From NCBI RefSeq assembly GCF_010093025.1, contig NZ_CP048114.1, positions 2,790,001-2,854,000 of the forward strand: a stretch of 64,000 nt of DNA. Direction: 5' to 3'. The position numbers were made by a program, and so were the translations under genes. This document shows positions 44,315-53,736 of this stretch, piece by piece. Each line of letters starts with the position of its first letter. Position 1 is the first letter of the stretch. The DNA comes from Edaphobacter sp. 12200R-103. GTDB taxonomy: Bacteria; Acidobacteriota; Terriglobia; Terriglobales; Acidobacteriaceae. The notes under the pieces are model-generated. The model saw only the letters and a list, made by a program, of their open reading frames with translations. It was not told where the DNA came from and made no database searches.

Positions 44315-46117
44315 ATGGATCCCAGTCACATCCGAAACTTCGCGATCATCGCGCACATCGATCACGGTAAATCCACGCTGTCAGACCGTTTGCTGGAGCT
44401 GACAGGCTCCCTGACCTCGCGTGAGATGCAGGCACAGGTGCTGGACGCCATGGACCTGGAGCGCGAGCGCGGCATTACCATCAAGGCCCACACCGTCCGC
44501 ATGATGTACACGTCGAAGGACGGCGAGACCTACCAGCTCAACCTGATCGACACTCCCGGCCACGTGGACTTCAGCTATGAGGTCTCGCGATCGCTTGCCT
44601 CGTGCGAAGGCGCGCTGCTCGTCGTCGATGCCTCGCAGGGCGTGGAGGCGCAGACGCTTGCCAATGCCTATCTTGCGATCTCGAACGGTCTCGAGATTAT
44701 CCCGGTCATCAACAAGATCGATCTGCCGAGTGCGGACATTCCCCGCACCAAAGAGATGATCGAAAAGTCCGTCGGCCTTCCTGCCGATGACGCCATTCCG
44801 GTCTCCGCCAAGACGGGCCAGAACGTCGACGAGATTCTCGAAGCGGTTGTGCACCTGCTTCCTCCGCCGAAGGGTGACGCGGAAGCCCCGCTGCAGGCCC
44901 TCATCTTCGATTCCTGGTTCGATCCTTACCGTGGGGTAATCGTGCTGGCGCGCGTTATCAACGGCCGCCTGCGCAAGGGCCAACGAATCAGGATGATGTC
45001 GAACGGCAAGGTCTTCGATATCGAAAGCATGGGCGTCATGACGCCGAAGCCGGTTGAGCTTGACGAGCTGAGCGCCGGCGAGGTGGGCTTCTTTGTAGCC
45101 ACCATCAAAAACGTCGCCGACACCAAGGTAGGCGACACCATCACCGATGCAGAGCACCCCTGCGCAGAGCCTCTGCCCGGATTTGAAGACATCAAGAGCA
45201 TGGTCTTCGCCGGACTCTACACCGTTGATTCGCACGAACATGGCCTTCTTCGTGACGCACTCGAGAAACTACGTTTGAACGACAGCTCTTTTAATTTCGA
45301 GCCGGAATCTTCGGTGGCGCTCGGCTTCGGCTTCCGCTGCGGCTTTCTGGGACTGCTGCACCTTGAGATCATCCAGGAGCGGCTGGAGCGTGAGTACGAC
45401 CTCGACCTGATCACCACCGCGCCGGGCGTCCAATACAAGATCACGCTCACCGACGGCAAGATCATCATGGTCGATAACCCGTCGCGCTGGCCCGATCCCT
45501 CCGAGATCGAGCAGGTGGAAGAACCCGTCATCGAGGCGAAGATCCTGACCAACGAGGAGTATCTCGGCAATATCCTCAAGCTGGTCGAAAACAAGCGCGG
45601 GCAGCAGAAGAACATCGAGTACGTCTCCGAGACCCGGGTCATGATCACCTACGAACTTCCCCTCAACGAGATCGTGCTCGACTTCTACGACAAGCTGAAG
45701 TCTGTCTCCCGCGGTTACGCCTCGCTCGATTACCACCTTGCGGGAAGCTGGATCTCCCCTATGGTGAAGATGGACATTCTGGTCTCCGGCGAACCGGTCG
45801 ACGCCCTCTCCATCATCGTTCACCGCGACTTTGCCTATGACCGTGGCAAGGCGCTGGTCGAAAAGATGCGCGAGCTGATTCCACGGCAGATGTTCGAGGT
45901 CGCCATCCAGGCCGCTATCGGATCGAAGATCATCGCGCGCTCGACCGTCTCCGCCATCCGCAAAAATGTCATCGCCAAGTGTTACGGCGGTGACATCAGC
46001 CGGAAACGAAAGCTGCTTGAAAAGCAGAAGGAAGGCAAGAAGCGGATGAAGCGGATAGGCAAGGTCGACATCCCGCAGGAGGCGTTCCTCGCAGTCCTGA
46101 AGGTGGGCGAAGAATAA
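44315..46117 (+). CDS. lepA: elongation factor 4 (LepA)
   Basis: A 600-residue translational GTPase. G1 is [10 protein letters not shown]2 follows in [14 protein letters not shown]3 is DTPGH, G4 is NKID. Domain II, the EF-G-like domains and the unique LepA C-terminal domain follow, ending in [17 protein letters not shown] with the basic [17 protein letters not shown] stretch. EF4 acts on stalled or stressed ribosomes and helps 30S maturation. Length matches E. coli LepA (599). A stem-loop lies 150 bp after its stop. Confidence 0.97.
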   Translation: MDPSHIRNFAIIAHIDHGKSTLSDRLLELTGSLTSREMQAQVLDAMDLERERGITIKAHTVRMMYTSKDGETYQLNLIDTPGHVDFSYEVSRSLASCEGALLVVDASQGVEAQTLANAYLAISNGLEIIPVINKIDLPSADIPRTKEMIEKSVGLPADDAIPVSAKTGQNVDEILEAVVHLLPPPKGDAEAPLQALIFDSWFDPYRGVIVLARVINGRLRKGQRIRMMSNGKVFDIESMGVMTPKPVELDELSAGEVGFFVATIKNVADTKVGDTITDAEHPCAEPLPGFEDIKSMVFAGLYTVDSHEHGLLRDALEKLRLNDSSFNFEPESSVALGFGFRCGFLGLLHLEIIQERLEREYDLDLITTAPGVQYKITLTDGKIIMVDNPSRWPDPSEIEQVEEPVIEAKILTNEEYLGNILKLVENKRGQQKNIEYVSETRVMITYELPLNEIVLDFYDKLKSVSRGYASLDYHLAGSWISPMVKMDILVSGEPVDALSIIVHRDFAYDRGKALVEKMRELIPRQMFEVAIQAAIGSKIIARSTVSAIRKNVIAKCYGGDISRKRKLLEKQKEGKKRMKRIGKVDIPQEAFLAVLKVGEE

Positions 46118-46503
46118 AGTCGACTATGCAAATACCTGCATGGATACTGGACTTTCAGCGCTTCGCTCCCGAGCCTTAGTAACATTTCCGTAACCTTCAT
46201 CTGTGGAAAGCTGCTAAACACATCTTTTCCAGATCGTCCAGAAGGAAGTTGCGGAACAGAATGACTGATGGTGAGCTAAGCTGCTGGCTCACCATCACTT
46301 ACTTGTACATAATGGTTTCAGTAAAAATCCCGGCTGCGGACTCGTCTTCGTGGCAGCCAGATTGCTTATTGCGGCGATCCACATTTTTTCCACAGAAATA
46401 GCCGTCTGCGGAAAAGATACAAATTATTGCAAAAACAAAAAGAAGGGAGGCTATGTGGCCTCCCTCTTTCTTCAGGATTCTTTGTCAGATTGAGACGTGC
46501 TGG
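46118..46503. other. 386 bp gap: stem-loop and Skp-operon terminator
   Basis: No gene is visible. A perfect 10 bp stem-loop lies at 46267-46276/46287-46296 (GATGGTGAGC with GCTCACCATC), without a T-run, possibly ending lepA transcripts. The minus-strand terminator for the OmpH/Skp operon is at 46430-46465. The stretch 46310-46440 is comparatively AT-rich. Confidence 0.6.
46430..46465 (-). terminator. intrinsic terminator of the OmpH/Skp operon
   Basis: Stem AGGGAGGC (46444-46451) with GCCTCCCT (46458-46465). On the minus strand it is followed by TCTTTTTGTTTTTGC, a proper T-rich tract, 40 bp after the stop of the second OmpH/Skp gene. Confidence 0.75.
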
Positions 46504-47205
46504 TTACTTTGTGGCCGGCCTGGTCGCTGCAGGAGCCGCCGTATGGGGATGGGGTGCCGGGGTTCCGGCGGAAGGCGCCGACGGAACGGGAGCAGCGACG
46601 CCGGAGGATGTATTGTAGGCATCGACCACAGCCTGGGTGATGTCGATATTGGGATTCTGGCTGGCCCACATAACATTGCTGTTCTGCTGGTTGCTTACAT
46701 CCAGCAGCAGGGTGTAGCCGTTCTGAGAGACGTAGTTCTGTACCGCTGCGGAGACCTTGCGGGCGACCTTGCCGTAGGCGTCCTGCAGATCGGCCTGGTA
46801 GGCGTTGTTCGCATCCTCGGCCTCGCGGTTCAGCTCCTTCTCTTTTGTATCGATGTTCTTCAGACGGGTAGCGCGCTCCGCATCGCTGAGCGTCGCAGGG
46901 GCAGCCTGAAGCTGCTTCTTGAGCGAGTCCACTTCCTTGCCCAGGCTGTCGATCTGGGCTTTCTTGGGCTCATACCTCTTCTGCACATCCTGTACGGCCC
47001 TCTGACCTTCGTTGGTGGCAAAGACAGCCTGTTCAAAGGCGATCAGGGCGATCTTGGCGGGCACGGCCTGCGGCGGAGCAGGCTTGGGATGATTCTGAGT
47101 GGCGGGAGCGGGAGCAGCCTGGGCCGGAGCAGGGGTCTGGGCCATTGCAGCGGAGGTCGACAGTCCCACGGTGATGGCGGCGACGAGAACGAGGTTGCGA
47201 TTCAT
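46504..47205 (-). CDS. OmpH/Skp family periplasmic chaperone, copy 2
   Basis: A 233-residue exported protein. A signal peptide (cleavage after SAAMA, about 22) and a Pro/Ala-rich segment precede the OmpH/Skp core (about 50-195), which opens with PAKIALIAFEQAVFATNEGQRAVQDVQKRYEPKKAQIDSLGKEVDSL. The core is long antiparallel coiled coil (tentacle helices) with an alanine-rich tail. Skp-type chaperones carry outer-membrane proteins through the periplasm. It is 83 bp downstream of a close paralogue and shares its ribosome binding region (AAGGAGCACCA). Confidence 0.88.
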   Translation of the reverse strand: MNRNLVLVAAITVGLSTSAAMAQTPAPAQAAPAPATQNHPKPAPPQAVPAKIALIAFEQAVFATNEGQRAVQDVQKRYEPKKAQIDSLGKEVDSLKKQLQAAPATLSDAERATRLKNIDTKEKELNREAEDANNAYQADLQDAYGKVARKVSAAVQNYVSQNGYTLLLDVSNQQNSNVMWASQNPNIDITQAVVDAYNTSSGVAAPVPSAPSAGTPAPHPHTAAPAATRPATK

Positions 47206-47288
47206 GCGATGTTTGGTGCTCCTTCAGGGTCTTTCGGATGGAGTCCGGCTCTTTTGCGATAGCCGATCTGCAAATGGGTGTAGTCCGG

Positions 47289-47969
47289 TTATTTGGACGT
47301 ATGCGGCCGAGCTGCGGGAGTCGAGCCCTGCGGGCGGGGCGCGGAGGGCGCGGACGGCGTCGGAGCGGAAATTCCCGAGCTTGCGTTGTAGGCGTCCACA
47401 ATCTCCTTCGAGATATCGGTTCCGGGAGCCCACATCAGGGTAAGTCCTCCCCCCTGCTGCGGCGCTCCATTATTGTCCAGCAGCATGGTATAGCCATTCT
47501 GCTGCACATACTTCATCACGACAGGCCCGAGCTTCTGGGCGACCTTGCCGATGGCTTCCTGTACGTCTGCGTTGTAGGCGTTGGCGGCATCTTCCGAATC
47601 ACGCTGGTACTGCTTCTGCTTCAGGTCGAGGGTTCGTGCGCGGGACGCGCGCTCGTCCTCAGGCATGGTGGCCGGGGCAGACTGCAACTGCTGCTGCAGC
47701 GTGTTGATCTCAGAGGCCAGCGCATCGAGCTGCGCCTTCTTTGGCTGATACTTGGTCTGAAGCTCCTGCAGGCTGCGCTGTCCTTCATTGGTGGCGGCAG
47801 CGACCTGCTCATATTCGATGACAGCAATCTTTGCAGGCACAGCCTGGGGGGCGACGGCGGCGGGCGCGGCAGCGGCAGCAGGCGCCGCTTCACTCTTGAC
47901 CTGCGCCTGAACGGCCACAGCCGTAAAGACCGCAGCAAGGGCGGAGGCTAAAGCAACATTACGATTCAT
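47289..47969 (-). CDS. OmpH/Skp family periplasmic chaperone, copy 1
   Basis: A 226-residue paralogue of the next gene. Both start MNRN and have the same layout: signal peptide (about 1-22), Ala-rich segment, Skp core (PAKIAVIEYEQVAAATNEGQRSLQELQTKYQPKKAQLDALASEINTL), hydrophilic tail. The two proteins align over their whole length. The -25 to +1 region is nearly identical in the two genes, pointing to tandem duplication. Periplasmic chaperone for outer-membrane proteins is the family role. Confidence 0.88.
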   Translation of the reverse strand: MNRNVALASALAAVFTAVAVQAQVKSEAAPAAAAAPAAVAPQAVPAKIAVIEYEQVAAATNEGQRSLQELQTKYQPKKAQLDALASEINTLQQQLQSAPATMPEDERASRARTLDLKQKQYQRDSEDAANAYNADVQEAIGKVAQKLGPVVMKYVQQNGYTMLLDNNGAPQQGGGLTLMWAPGTDISKEIVDAYNASSGISAPTPSAPSAPRPQGSTPAARPHTSK

Positions 47970-48319
47970 GCGGTGTGTGGTGCTCCTTCAGGATCCCTCA
48001 AGAAATCATTCGGCCTTGGGCGCGTCAGCCGCCACCTTCCGGTCTCATGGCACTGCATCCGCTCGACGACAGGCACACGGCCTAATCATCTGTGCCTCGA
48101 CCATTCCGGCGTGGTTGACCGCCGGCAGGAGCGAGAGGGCTGCCAGAACAGGACGATTATAGGACTGCACCGATAGCCGGTCAAACAAAACCCGACGGAC
48201 AAAAGAATCCAAAAATATGGAGACTGACCTCTCCATTCTCACGTTTTTTGGGAACTCCTGGGGAGGGCAAGCGTGAAATATGGAGGATAAAGCCTATATC
48301 TGTTTGGCATGATGATTGC
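47970..48319. other. intergenic region upstream of the candidate 6S RNA
   Basis: These 350 bp hold no convincing gene. They contain the leader and promoter region of the OmpH/Skp operon (minus strand). A weak plus-strand promoter for the RNA is possible: GTGAAA at 48273-48278 and TATATC at 48295-48300, 16 bp apart. Confidence 0.4.
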
Positions 48320-48475
48320 ACATAGCCTCAGTGTGCTGCCTTCCAACAGGCCTTCAATAGAAGCGTCAGGGGGCATGCACATTCGGGTTCGCACCAAAGA
48401 TCATCGCCCCACGAGGCGATGCCAGGCGGACAAGGATCCGGACTCCTCCACGGGGCCCATCACTTAGGAGGCCAG
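48320..48475 (+). ncRNA. ssrS: candidate 6S-like RNA
   Basis: A closing stem GCCTC-AGTG (48325-48333) pairs with CACT-(TAG bulge)-GAGGC (48461-48472), enclosing about 130 nt. The apical part has a stem CATCGCC/GGCGATG with loop CCACGA near 48402-48421. The 5' strand (CCTCAGTGTGCTGCC) and 3' strand (GCCCATCACTTAGGAGG) recall the conserved ends of 6S RNA. Its position in a gene-free 1 kb gap, followed by a strong terminator, supports an RNA gene. Identity as 6S rests on structure alone; another small RNA is possible. Confidence 0.5.
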
Positions 48476-48493
48476 CGACTGGCCATCGGGAGC

Positions 48494-48526
48494 GAAGCCG
48501 CCCAGAGGGGCGGCTTCCCCGTTTTC
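48494..48526 (+). terminator. intrinsic terminator after the candidate RNA gene
   Basis: A perfect 10 bp stem, GAAGCCGCCC (48494-48503) and GGGCGGCTTC (48508-48517), with loop AGAG, is followed by CCCGTTTTC. It lies about 20 nt after the closing stem of the 6S-like RNA. Confidence 0.7.
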
Positions 48527-48982
48527 AGAGGACCCTGATTGGACGGCGAACACCGTCAGCCTGTAAAATTCCGGTATATCCTCACAGGATGCTTGCCAAA
48601 CACAAGAGTTTGCGCGTACCCTGTGGGTGCCTCGAGTGAAACTGGCCGTGGGTTCCGGTTCCTGTGTACCGACGAAACAGTTCTATAAGAGAAGAGGCAG
48701 TCGAGTGAGTCCTTCGGCGCGGCCGATCGACCGTTTTTCTTAGGATGAAAGGGTGCATGGAACGACCGATTCAGGGGAGTTCCGTCCGTGTGAGCCGGCG
48801 AAGACAGGCCGGCGGGAGCGGCGATACAAGAGTCCGTATTTATTGAGTTCAAATTGAGATCGTTTCCTCCGACGCTGCAATATGGGTTCCGTCCATCACT
48901 TTGCATCTCTGCGAAGTCGGCAGACCCCGTTGTCGTGGGAGTGAATCGTTAGTTGCGCAAGGTCGCAACAGGAAGTGGAAGC
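48527..48982 (+). promoter_or_regulatory. long leader of the receiver-like gene
   Basis: About 455 bp without a gene lie before the start of the disordered/receiver-like protein gene. They include a GCCGGC...GCCGGC self-complementary segment near 48795-48815 and other GC-rich potential stems. I recognise no known riboswitch. A structured 5' leader is possible. Confidence 0.35.
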
Positions 48983-50020
48983 ATGACTTCAGAGCAGAAT
49001 GTACCCGAGGTGCAATCGCACCAGGGTTCCGCGGTAGCCCCCATCCAGGAGGGGGATTCGCAATATCTGGGTGGGTCAGTCGCCCCGGGTATGGGTCAGT
49101 CCAAGAGCAGCCGCCGACGGCGCCGCAAGCGTAAGAATAAGATGGATGCCGCGACATCGGTCCCGGCTCCGGGCGAGCAGCAAGGACAGATTCCCTCCGT
49201 TCAGGCCTCTGCCCAGCCGGCAGGTCAGCCTTCGCAGAATGGGGGTCAGCAGCAGGGACCCGGCGGCGCCAAGCGCTGGAAGAAAAAGTTCCGCGACCGC
49301 GATCGGCAGCGCAATTCGCAAAATCCTGGCAATACCGCCGAAGGGGGCTTCCGCGAGACCCACCAGCCGGGGAACACCACCTTCAAACGTTCCAAGGGAG
49401 GCAAGCAGAGGACACCGCGAGGTTTTGTAGGTCCAATGGACCACAGCTATCGCGAGGTCAACGGCAACTTTGCCGACGGCCCGCCTTCAACGATCGATAC
49501 CGGAAACTTCCGCCGCTCAAACGGCAATGGTAACGGCCGGGCATACGTGAGCGATTCGCAGCCGATCGACTACTCACAGGGCAAGCCAATTCCCATCCCC
49601 GAGGGCGCTCCAACGAAGATCTTCTTTTTCATCGAAGATCTCTTCTTCCTGGCCAAAATTCAGGAGACCTCCCGCAAGCTTGGCGTCAAAGTAGCCTTCG
49701 TCAAAAACGATAAAGACGCGATTGCGCAGCTTACGAGCGCAAAAGAGAAGGACGAGGACAAGCCGGGCCTGATCGTCTTCGATCTGAACAATGCAAGCGC
49801 GAAGCCTCTGACCCTGATTCCCAAGCTCAAGGCGAAGCTGAAGCGGGGAACCTCGATTATCGGATTTCTGTCGCAGGTACAAGGCGACTTGAAGGCCAAG
49901 GCGGTGGAGGCAGGCTGCGATACGGTGATGCCGCGTGCTGCCTTCTCGCAGAACCTTCCAAATCTGCTGCGCCGCTACGGCGCTATCGAGGAAGACGACA
50001 ACAACAACTACAACCAGTAG
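48983..50020 (+). CDS. disordered RG/Q-rich protein with degenerate receiver domain
   Basis: A 345-residue protein. Residues 1-215 are low complexity: an Arg/Lys block (SSRRRRRKRKNK), Gln/Gly-rich stretches and RDRDRQRN, a composition typical of RNA-contacting tails. Residues 220-340 resemble a response-regulator receiver: TKIFFFIEDLFFLAKIQETSRKLG, GLIVFDLNNA with an Asp at the phosphoacceptor strand, and GTSIIGFLSQ. The acid pair is IED and the conserved Lys is Arg (VMPRAAF), so phosphorylation is doubtful. I chose ATG 48983 (AGGAAGTGGAAGC upstream); a TTG start at 48953 is possible. Function unknown. Confidence 0.75.
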   Translation: MTSEQNVPEVQSHQGSAVAPIQEGDSQYLGGSVAPGMGQSKSSRRRRRKRKNKMDAATSVPAPGEQQGQIPSVQASAQPAGQPSQNGGQQQGPGGAKRWKKKFRDRDRQRNSQNPGNTAEGGFRETHQPGNTTFKRSKGGKQRTPRGFVGPMDHSYREVNGNFADGPPSTIDTGNFRRSNGNGNGRAYVSDSQPIDYSQGKPIPIPEGAPTKIFFFIEDLFFLAKIQETSRKLGVKVAFVKNDKDAIAQLTSAKEKDEDKPGLIVFDLNNASAKPLTLIPKLKAKLKRGTSIIGFLSQVQGDLKAKAVEAGCDTVMPRAAFSQNLPNLLRRYGAIEEDDNNNYNQ

Positions 50021-50110
50021 ACGTTATTCGTTCTCTCTTTGCCGCAGCCTTGAAGACGCACTCGGGCAGCGGCAAAGAGCCATCCTGCACCACGGCGTTC
50101 GAAGGACTGT

Positions 50111-50455
50111 TTAGCCTGGAGGCCAGTGCATCGGACGCCCGCCCAGCAGATGCACATGCAGATGATGAACCGTCTGCCCGCCATCCTCTCCCGTATTGAT
50201 CACGACACGATAGCCCTTGTCGAGCTTCCGCGATCGCGCAAGATTCGCTGCGACGACCAGCAAATGTCCCAGCAGTTGCTCATGTTCGACGAGGGCCTTT
50301 GCCTGCGAGGCAAGATGCTCCTTGGGAACGATGAGAAAGTGGGTCGGAGCCTGGGGGTTGATGTCGGGAAATGCGATGGAGTATTCGTCTTCATAGACAC
50401 GGTTCGCGGGAATCTCGCCAGCGAGAATTTTGCAAAACAGACAATCTGTATTCAT
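50111..50455 (-). CDS. HIT family protein (HinT-like)
   Basis: A 114-residue histidine-triad protein: CLFCKILAGEIPANRVYEDE at the N-terminus with CxxC, and HHLHVHLLGGRPM at the C-terminus with the catalytic His triad. HinT proteins hydrolyse nucleoside phosphoramidates. The ATG at 50455 is preceded by GGGGCCCAGG; a TTG four codons upstream is less likely. The gene lies convergent to the receiver-like gene. Confidence 0.93.
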   Translation of the reverse strand: MNTDCLFCKILAGEIPANRVYEDEYSIAFPDINPQAPTHFLIVPKEHLASQAKALVEHEQLLGHLLVVAANLARSRKLDKGYRVVINTGEDGGQTVHHLHVHLLGGRPMHWPPG

Positions 50456-50521
50456 CCTGGGCCCCAATCTGGTTTGTTTTTACAACGATTTTTTTTTGAC
50501 AACAAATAATATAGTCAATCG

Positions 50522-51844
50522 CTATTTTTCGAAGTATTTGGGATGCTGCCCTTTTATCCACGGGTTGTAATTTGCAGCAAAGGCGGCACGGCTGCTGACC
50601 GAAGGATGGCTGAAGGTCCAGAACTCAACAAAGGGGTTGGGATTGGGATCAGTGAGTGACATCTCGCCCAGCAATTGAAACGACTGGCGGGCAACCTTCT
50701 GGGGATCGGAGACGATGCCGTGAATCGCCTCCTGCCCGTAGACGTCGGCTTCGTGTTCATGCATGCGGCTATACCCGTTCACGATCGGTTCGCTGAAGAA
50801 CGACAGCACCGAGATAACCAGCAACAGCGCGACGAGCGCGCCCCAATCCTGTTGGGAAGGAATCTTCCAGCGGACGCCATAGCGGGCGAGCAGCCACTGG
50901 ACGCCTCGGTAACCAAGATAGAACTCCACAAGCAGGAGAACCCCGAGAAAGATCAGCGTAGCCGGAATGTGATTCAGCACATAGTGGCCCATCTCATGGC
51001 CGAAGATGAAGCTGATCTCGTCCGGCGTGGCCTTCCTGATCGAGTTGTCCCACACGACCACCCGCTTCGATGCGCCGTAGCCGGTGACGTAGGCGTTGAG
51101 GGTGGTCACCTTCTCGCTGGCCTTCATCAGGAACATGCGATCCGGAGGAATCTGGATTCCTCCACGGGCGACGACCTGTTCCAGCCGGTCGACCAGAGCG
51201 GGGTTGGTCTTCGCCAGGGGCTCGAATTTGTTGAAGAGCGGATCGATGAGAACCGGCGCCACAAACACGGCGATCAGCACAAAGATCATCGCGGGAATCC
51301 AGAACCAGAACCACCAGCGGGTGGGCGACCAGCGGATGACCCGGAACAGCAGCATCACCAGCAGCCCCCCGAAGACGAAGGTCAGCAGAAAGCCCTTGGT
51401 CATGTCCCAGGTCCAGCTTCCCCATCCCTGAACGGACTGGCCGTAGACGAGTGCAGCATGCTGACCATAGAGATCGAACGGAAGATTCAGCACGGTTGTA
51501 ACCAGAAGAAGCAGCAGGGTAAAAGCGAATCCCTGAGCCCAGCGGTTTTGGTTCAGATGGACGGCTGCGTTCCGCATGCGGGCTACGACTCCGAGCGCCA
51601 GCAACAGGATGAGTTGGAGGATTCCCCAGGCGCTTGAGGCAAAGTCGAGGATGACCCGAATCCTCGAGTAGGCGATGGCGCGGGCCAGTTTGTCGGGCGG
51701 CAGGGAGTATGCAGGCTTCTCCTGCTGCGGTGAAGAAGACTCAGCCCGGTTTTGCTCCATGGGGGAGGGAGCCGGGGACTGGGCAGCGAACGCGGCGGGC
51801 ATCGCTGCCAGCAAAAGCAGTACGGACAGAATGAAGGCACGCAC
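50522..51844 (-). CDS. Ste24-like M48 family membrane metallopeptidase
   Basis: A 440-residue protein starting with GTG at 51844 (GAGGAG upstream), encoding a signal-like first helix (RAFILSVLLLLAAMPAAFAA). The body has the Ste24/CAAX protease-1 layout: an N-terminal helical CAAX-like domain (KLARAIAYSRIRVILDF), several membrane helices, then the M48 zinc domain with HEMGHYVLNH (about residue 282) and the third ligand Glu in HEHEADVYG. It cleaves membrane proteins; such enzymes handle misfolded membrane proteins or lipopeptides. In-frame ATGs upstream lack ribosome binding sites. Divergent from the TldD/E pair. Confidence 0.88.
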   Translation of the reverse strand: MRAFILSVLLLLAAMPAAFAAQSPAPSPMEQNRAESSSPQQEKPAYSLPPDKLARAIAYSRIRVILDFASSAWGILQLILLLALGVVARMRNAAVHLNQNRWAQGFAFTLLLLLVTTVLNLPFDLYGQHAALVYGQSVQGWGSWTWDMTKGFLLTFVFGGLLVMLLFRVIRWSPTRWWFWFWIPAMIFVLIAVFVAPVLIDPLFNKFEPLAKTNPALVDRLEQVVARGGIQIPPDRMFLMKASEKVTTLNAYVTGYGASKRVVVWDNSIRKATPDEISFIFGHEMGHYVLNHIPATLIFLGVLLLVEFYLGYRGVQWLLARYGVRWKIPSQQDWGALVALLLVISVLSFFSEPIVNGYSRMHEHEADVYGQEAIHGIVSDPQKVARQSFQLLGEMSLTDPNPNPFVEFWTFSHPSVSSRAAFAANYNPWIKGQHPKYFEK

Positions 51845-51996
51845 GGTAAAGGACTCCTCAACCGAACCAGTCTGCATGACGCAGGCGGGAGGCTGCAATT
51901 CATCCGGAACGCCAGGCGTCACGGAGCTATATCGCCGGGCCGAGGCTTTCCAATACACTCTCTTCAGTCTCACCAAAGAAAGACGAGTCCGTTTCG

Positions 51997-53736
51997 ATGA
52001 AGCGATCCTGGTCCGCGGCCTGTTTGCCCCTTGCTGCCATATGTTTGTTCTCCTCTCCTTCCCTGCTTCATGCCGCGGATGCCGCTCCATCCAGGCAGGC
52101 AGACACGGTGCTTCTGGATACGATGAATCAGGAGCTTCATCACGCGATCAGTTCGCTTGGAAGCAGTACGGATGCCGCCACACAGCCGCGGCCATACTTC
52201 GTCAGCTTTTCAGTCAGCGATGCGGACAGCTTTAACATGTCGGCCCAGTTCGGCGCCATCACGCTGACCCGCCAGAGCCGCCGCCGCACCGCCGACGTGC
52301 AGATTCGCGTGGGGACGCCGGAGCAGGACAATACCCATGCCGATCACCGCACCAGCGCGCTGACCACGATTCCACTGCCCCTGACCGACGATCGCGAGGC
52401 GATTGCGCGAAGCCTGTGGTTTGCCACGAATCGAGGATACGGGAGAGCGCTCGACAGTTACCTGAAGGTGCAGACCGAACAACAGGTGCGCGCCAAGGAA
52501 GAGGACAGCTCCGGCGATTTCTCGACCGAGAAGCCGACGACGGTGGTGACAGGCGCGGCTCCATTGGTTGTCGTCGATAGGACGGCCTGGGAACGGCGGC
52601 TACGCGAGATCTCCGGTCTCTTCCGCGAGTATCCGGACATCTTCTTCAACAACGTGATCGTGCAGGCCGGCGCGGAGACGCAATACTTTGTCTCTTCGGA
52701 GGGCAGCAGGATCGCCTCGCCCAACCGGGTAGCACGGCTCGTCATCGTGGCCCGGACCCGCGCAGCCGACGGCATGGACCTGTTTCGCGCAGAGACGTTC
52801 GAGGCGGACTCGCTGGCGCACCTGCCCGATCAAAAGGCCGTGATGGAGAAGACCCGCGAGATGGCGAAGAATCTTGTGGCGTTGCGGACGGCCCCTGTGA
52901 CAGAACCTTACGACGGTCCGGCGATTCTGAGCGGACGGGCATCGGCGGTCTTCTTCCACGAGGTGCTCGGCCATCGGCTGGAAGGCCAGCGCCAGCGCGG
53001 CGACAACGAAGGCCAGACCTTTACCAAGCTGATCGGCAAACAGATTCTCCCGCCCTTTATCAGCGTCTCGGACGATCCCACACTGAAGTCGATTCATGGA
53101 GAGTCCTTGAGCGGACACTACGACTATGACGATGAGGGCCAGCCTGCCCGCAGGGTCGATCTGATTAAAGATGGCGTGCTGGATACCTTCCTGATGTCGC
53201 GGCTGCCGATTGATGGTTTCTCGAACTCGAACGGCCACGGACGCGCCGAGACCGGCCGCATGCCCACGGGACGCCAGGGAAACCTGATCGTCAGTTCCAC
53301 CAAAACTGTGAGCGACAAAGAGCTTCGCCAGATGTTGATTGACGAGGCTAAAAAGCAGGGCAAGCCCTACGGGCTGTACTTCGAGGACATCTCCTCCGGG
53401 TTCGCCGTGACAACGCGTCGCTCGCCGCAGGCCTTCCAGGTGATTCCGCTGGTGGTCTACCGGGTCTACGTGGATGGTCGTCCGGACGAACTTGTTCGTG
53501 GCGTCTCGATCGTAGGAACCCCACAGGCCGCGCTCAATCGCATCGTCGCCACCAATGATAAGCAGGACGTCTTCAACGGAATCTGCGGAGCGGAGTCCGG
53601 CAGTATTCCGGTCAGCGCGGTGGCGCCGGCGATGCTGGTCAGCGAGATTGAGACGCAGCGGCAGGCTCAGGGGACGGCGCGGCCACCCATCCTGCCTCCT
53701 CCCCCTGCAGGCGATGCCGGAAAGGAGAACAAATGA
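51997..53736 (+). CDS. exported TldD-like metallopeptidase
   Basis: A 579-residue TldD/PmbA-family protein with a signal peptide (cleavage after LLHA, about 26), so it acts outside the cytoplasm, unlike E. coli TldD. Residues 321-326 are HEVLGH, the HExxxH zinc motif of active TldD. Conserved features follow: YDYDDEGQPAR, GVLDTFLMSR, and SNSNGHGRAE near residue 410. TldD/TldE is a heterodimeric metalloprotease that opens unfolded peptides. The next gene encodes the partner type, with a 4 bp overlap. A Pro-rich C-terminus ends it. Confidence 0.85.
   Translation: MKRSWSAACLPLAAICLFSSPSLLHAADAAPSRQADTVLLDTMNQELHHAISSLGSSTDAATQPRPYFVSFSVSDADSFNMSAQFGAITLTRQSRRRTADVQIRVGTPEQDNTHADHRTSALTTIPLPLTDDREAIARSLWFATNRGYGRALDSYLKVQTEQQVRAKEEDSSGDFSTEKPTTVVTGAAPLVVVDRTAWERRLREISGLFREYPDIFFNNVIVQAGAETQYFVSSEGSRIASPNRVARLVIVARTRAADGMDLFRAETFEADSLAHLPDQKAVMEKTREMAKNLVALRTAPVTEPYDGPAILSGRASAVFFHEVLGHRLEGQRQRGDNEGQTFTKLIGKQILPPFISVSDDPTLKSIHGESLSGHYDYDDEGQPARRVDLIKDGVLDTFLMSRLPIDGFSNSNGHGRAETGRMPTGRQGNLIVSSTKTVSDKELRQMLIDEAKKQGKPYGLYFEDISSGFAVTTRRSPQAFQVIPLVVYRVYVDGRPDELVRGVSIVGTPQAALNRIVATNDKQDVFNGICGAESGSIPVSAVAPAMLVSEIETQRQAQGTARPPILPPPPAGDAGKENK

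Noticed and set aside
48527..48982. Known riboswitch, tmRNA, RNase P or SRP RNA in the long leader
   Set aside because: None of the conserved sequence signatures of those RNAs could be found in the region.
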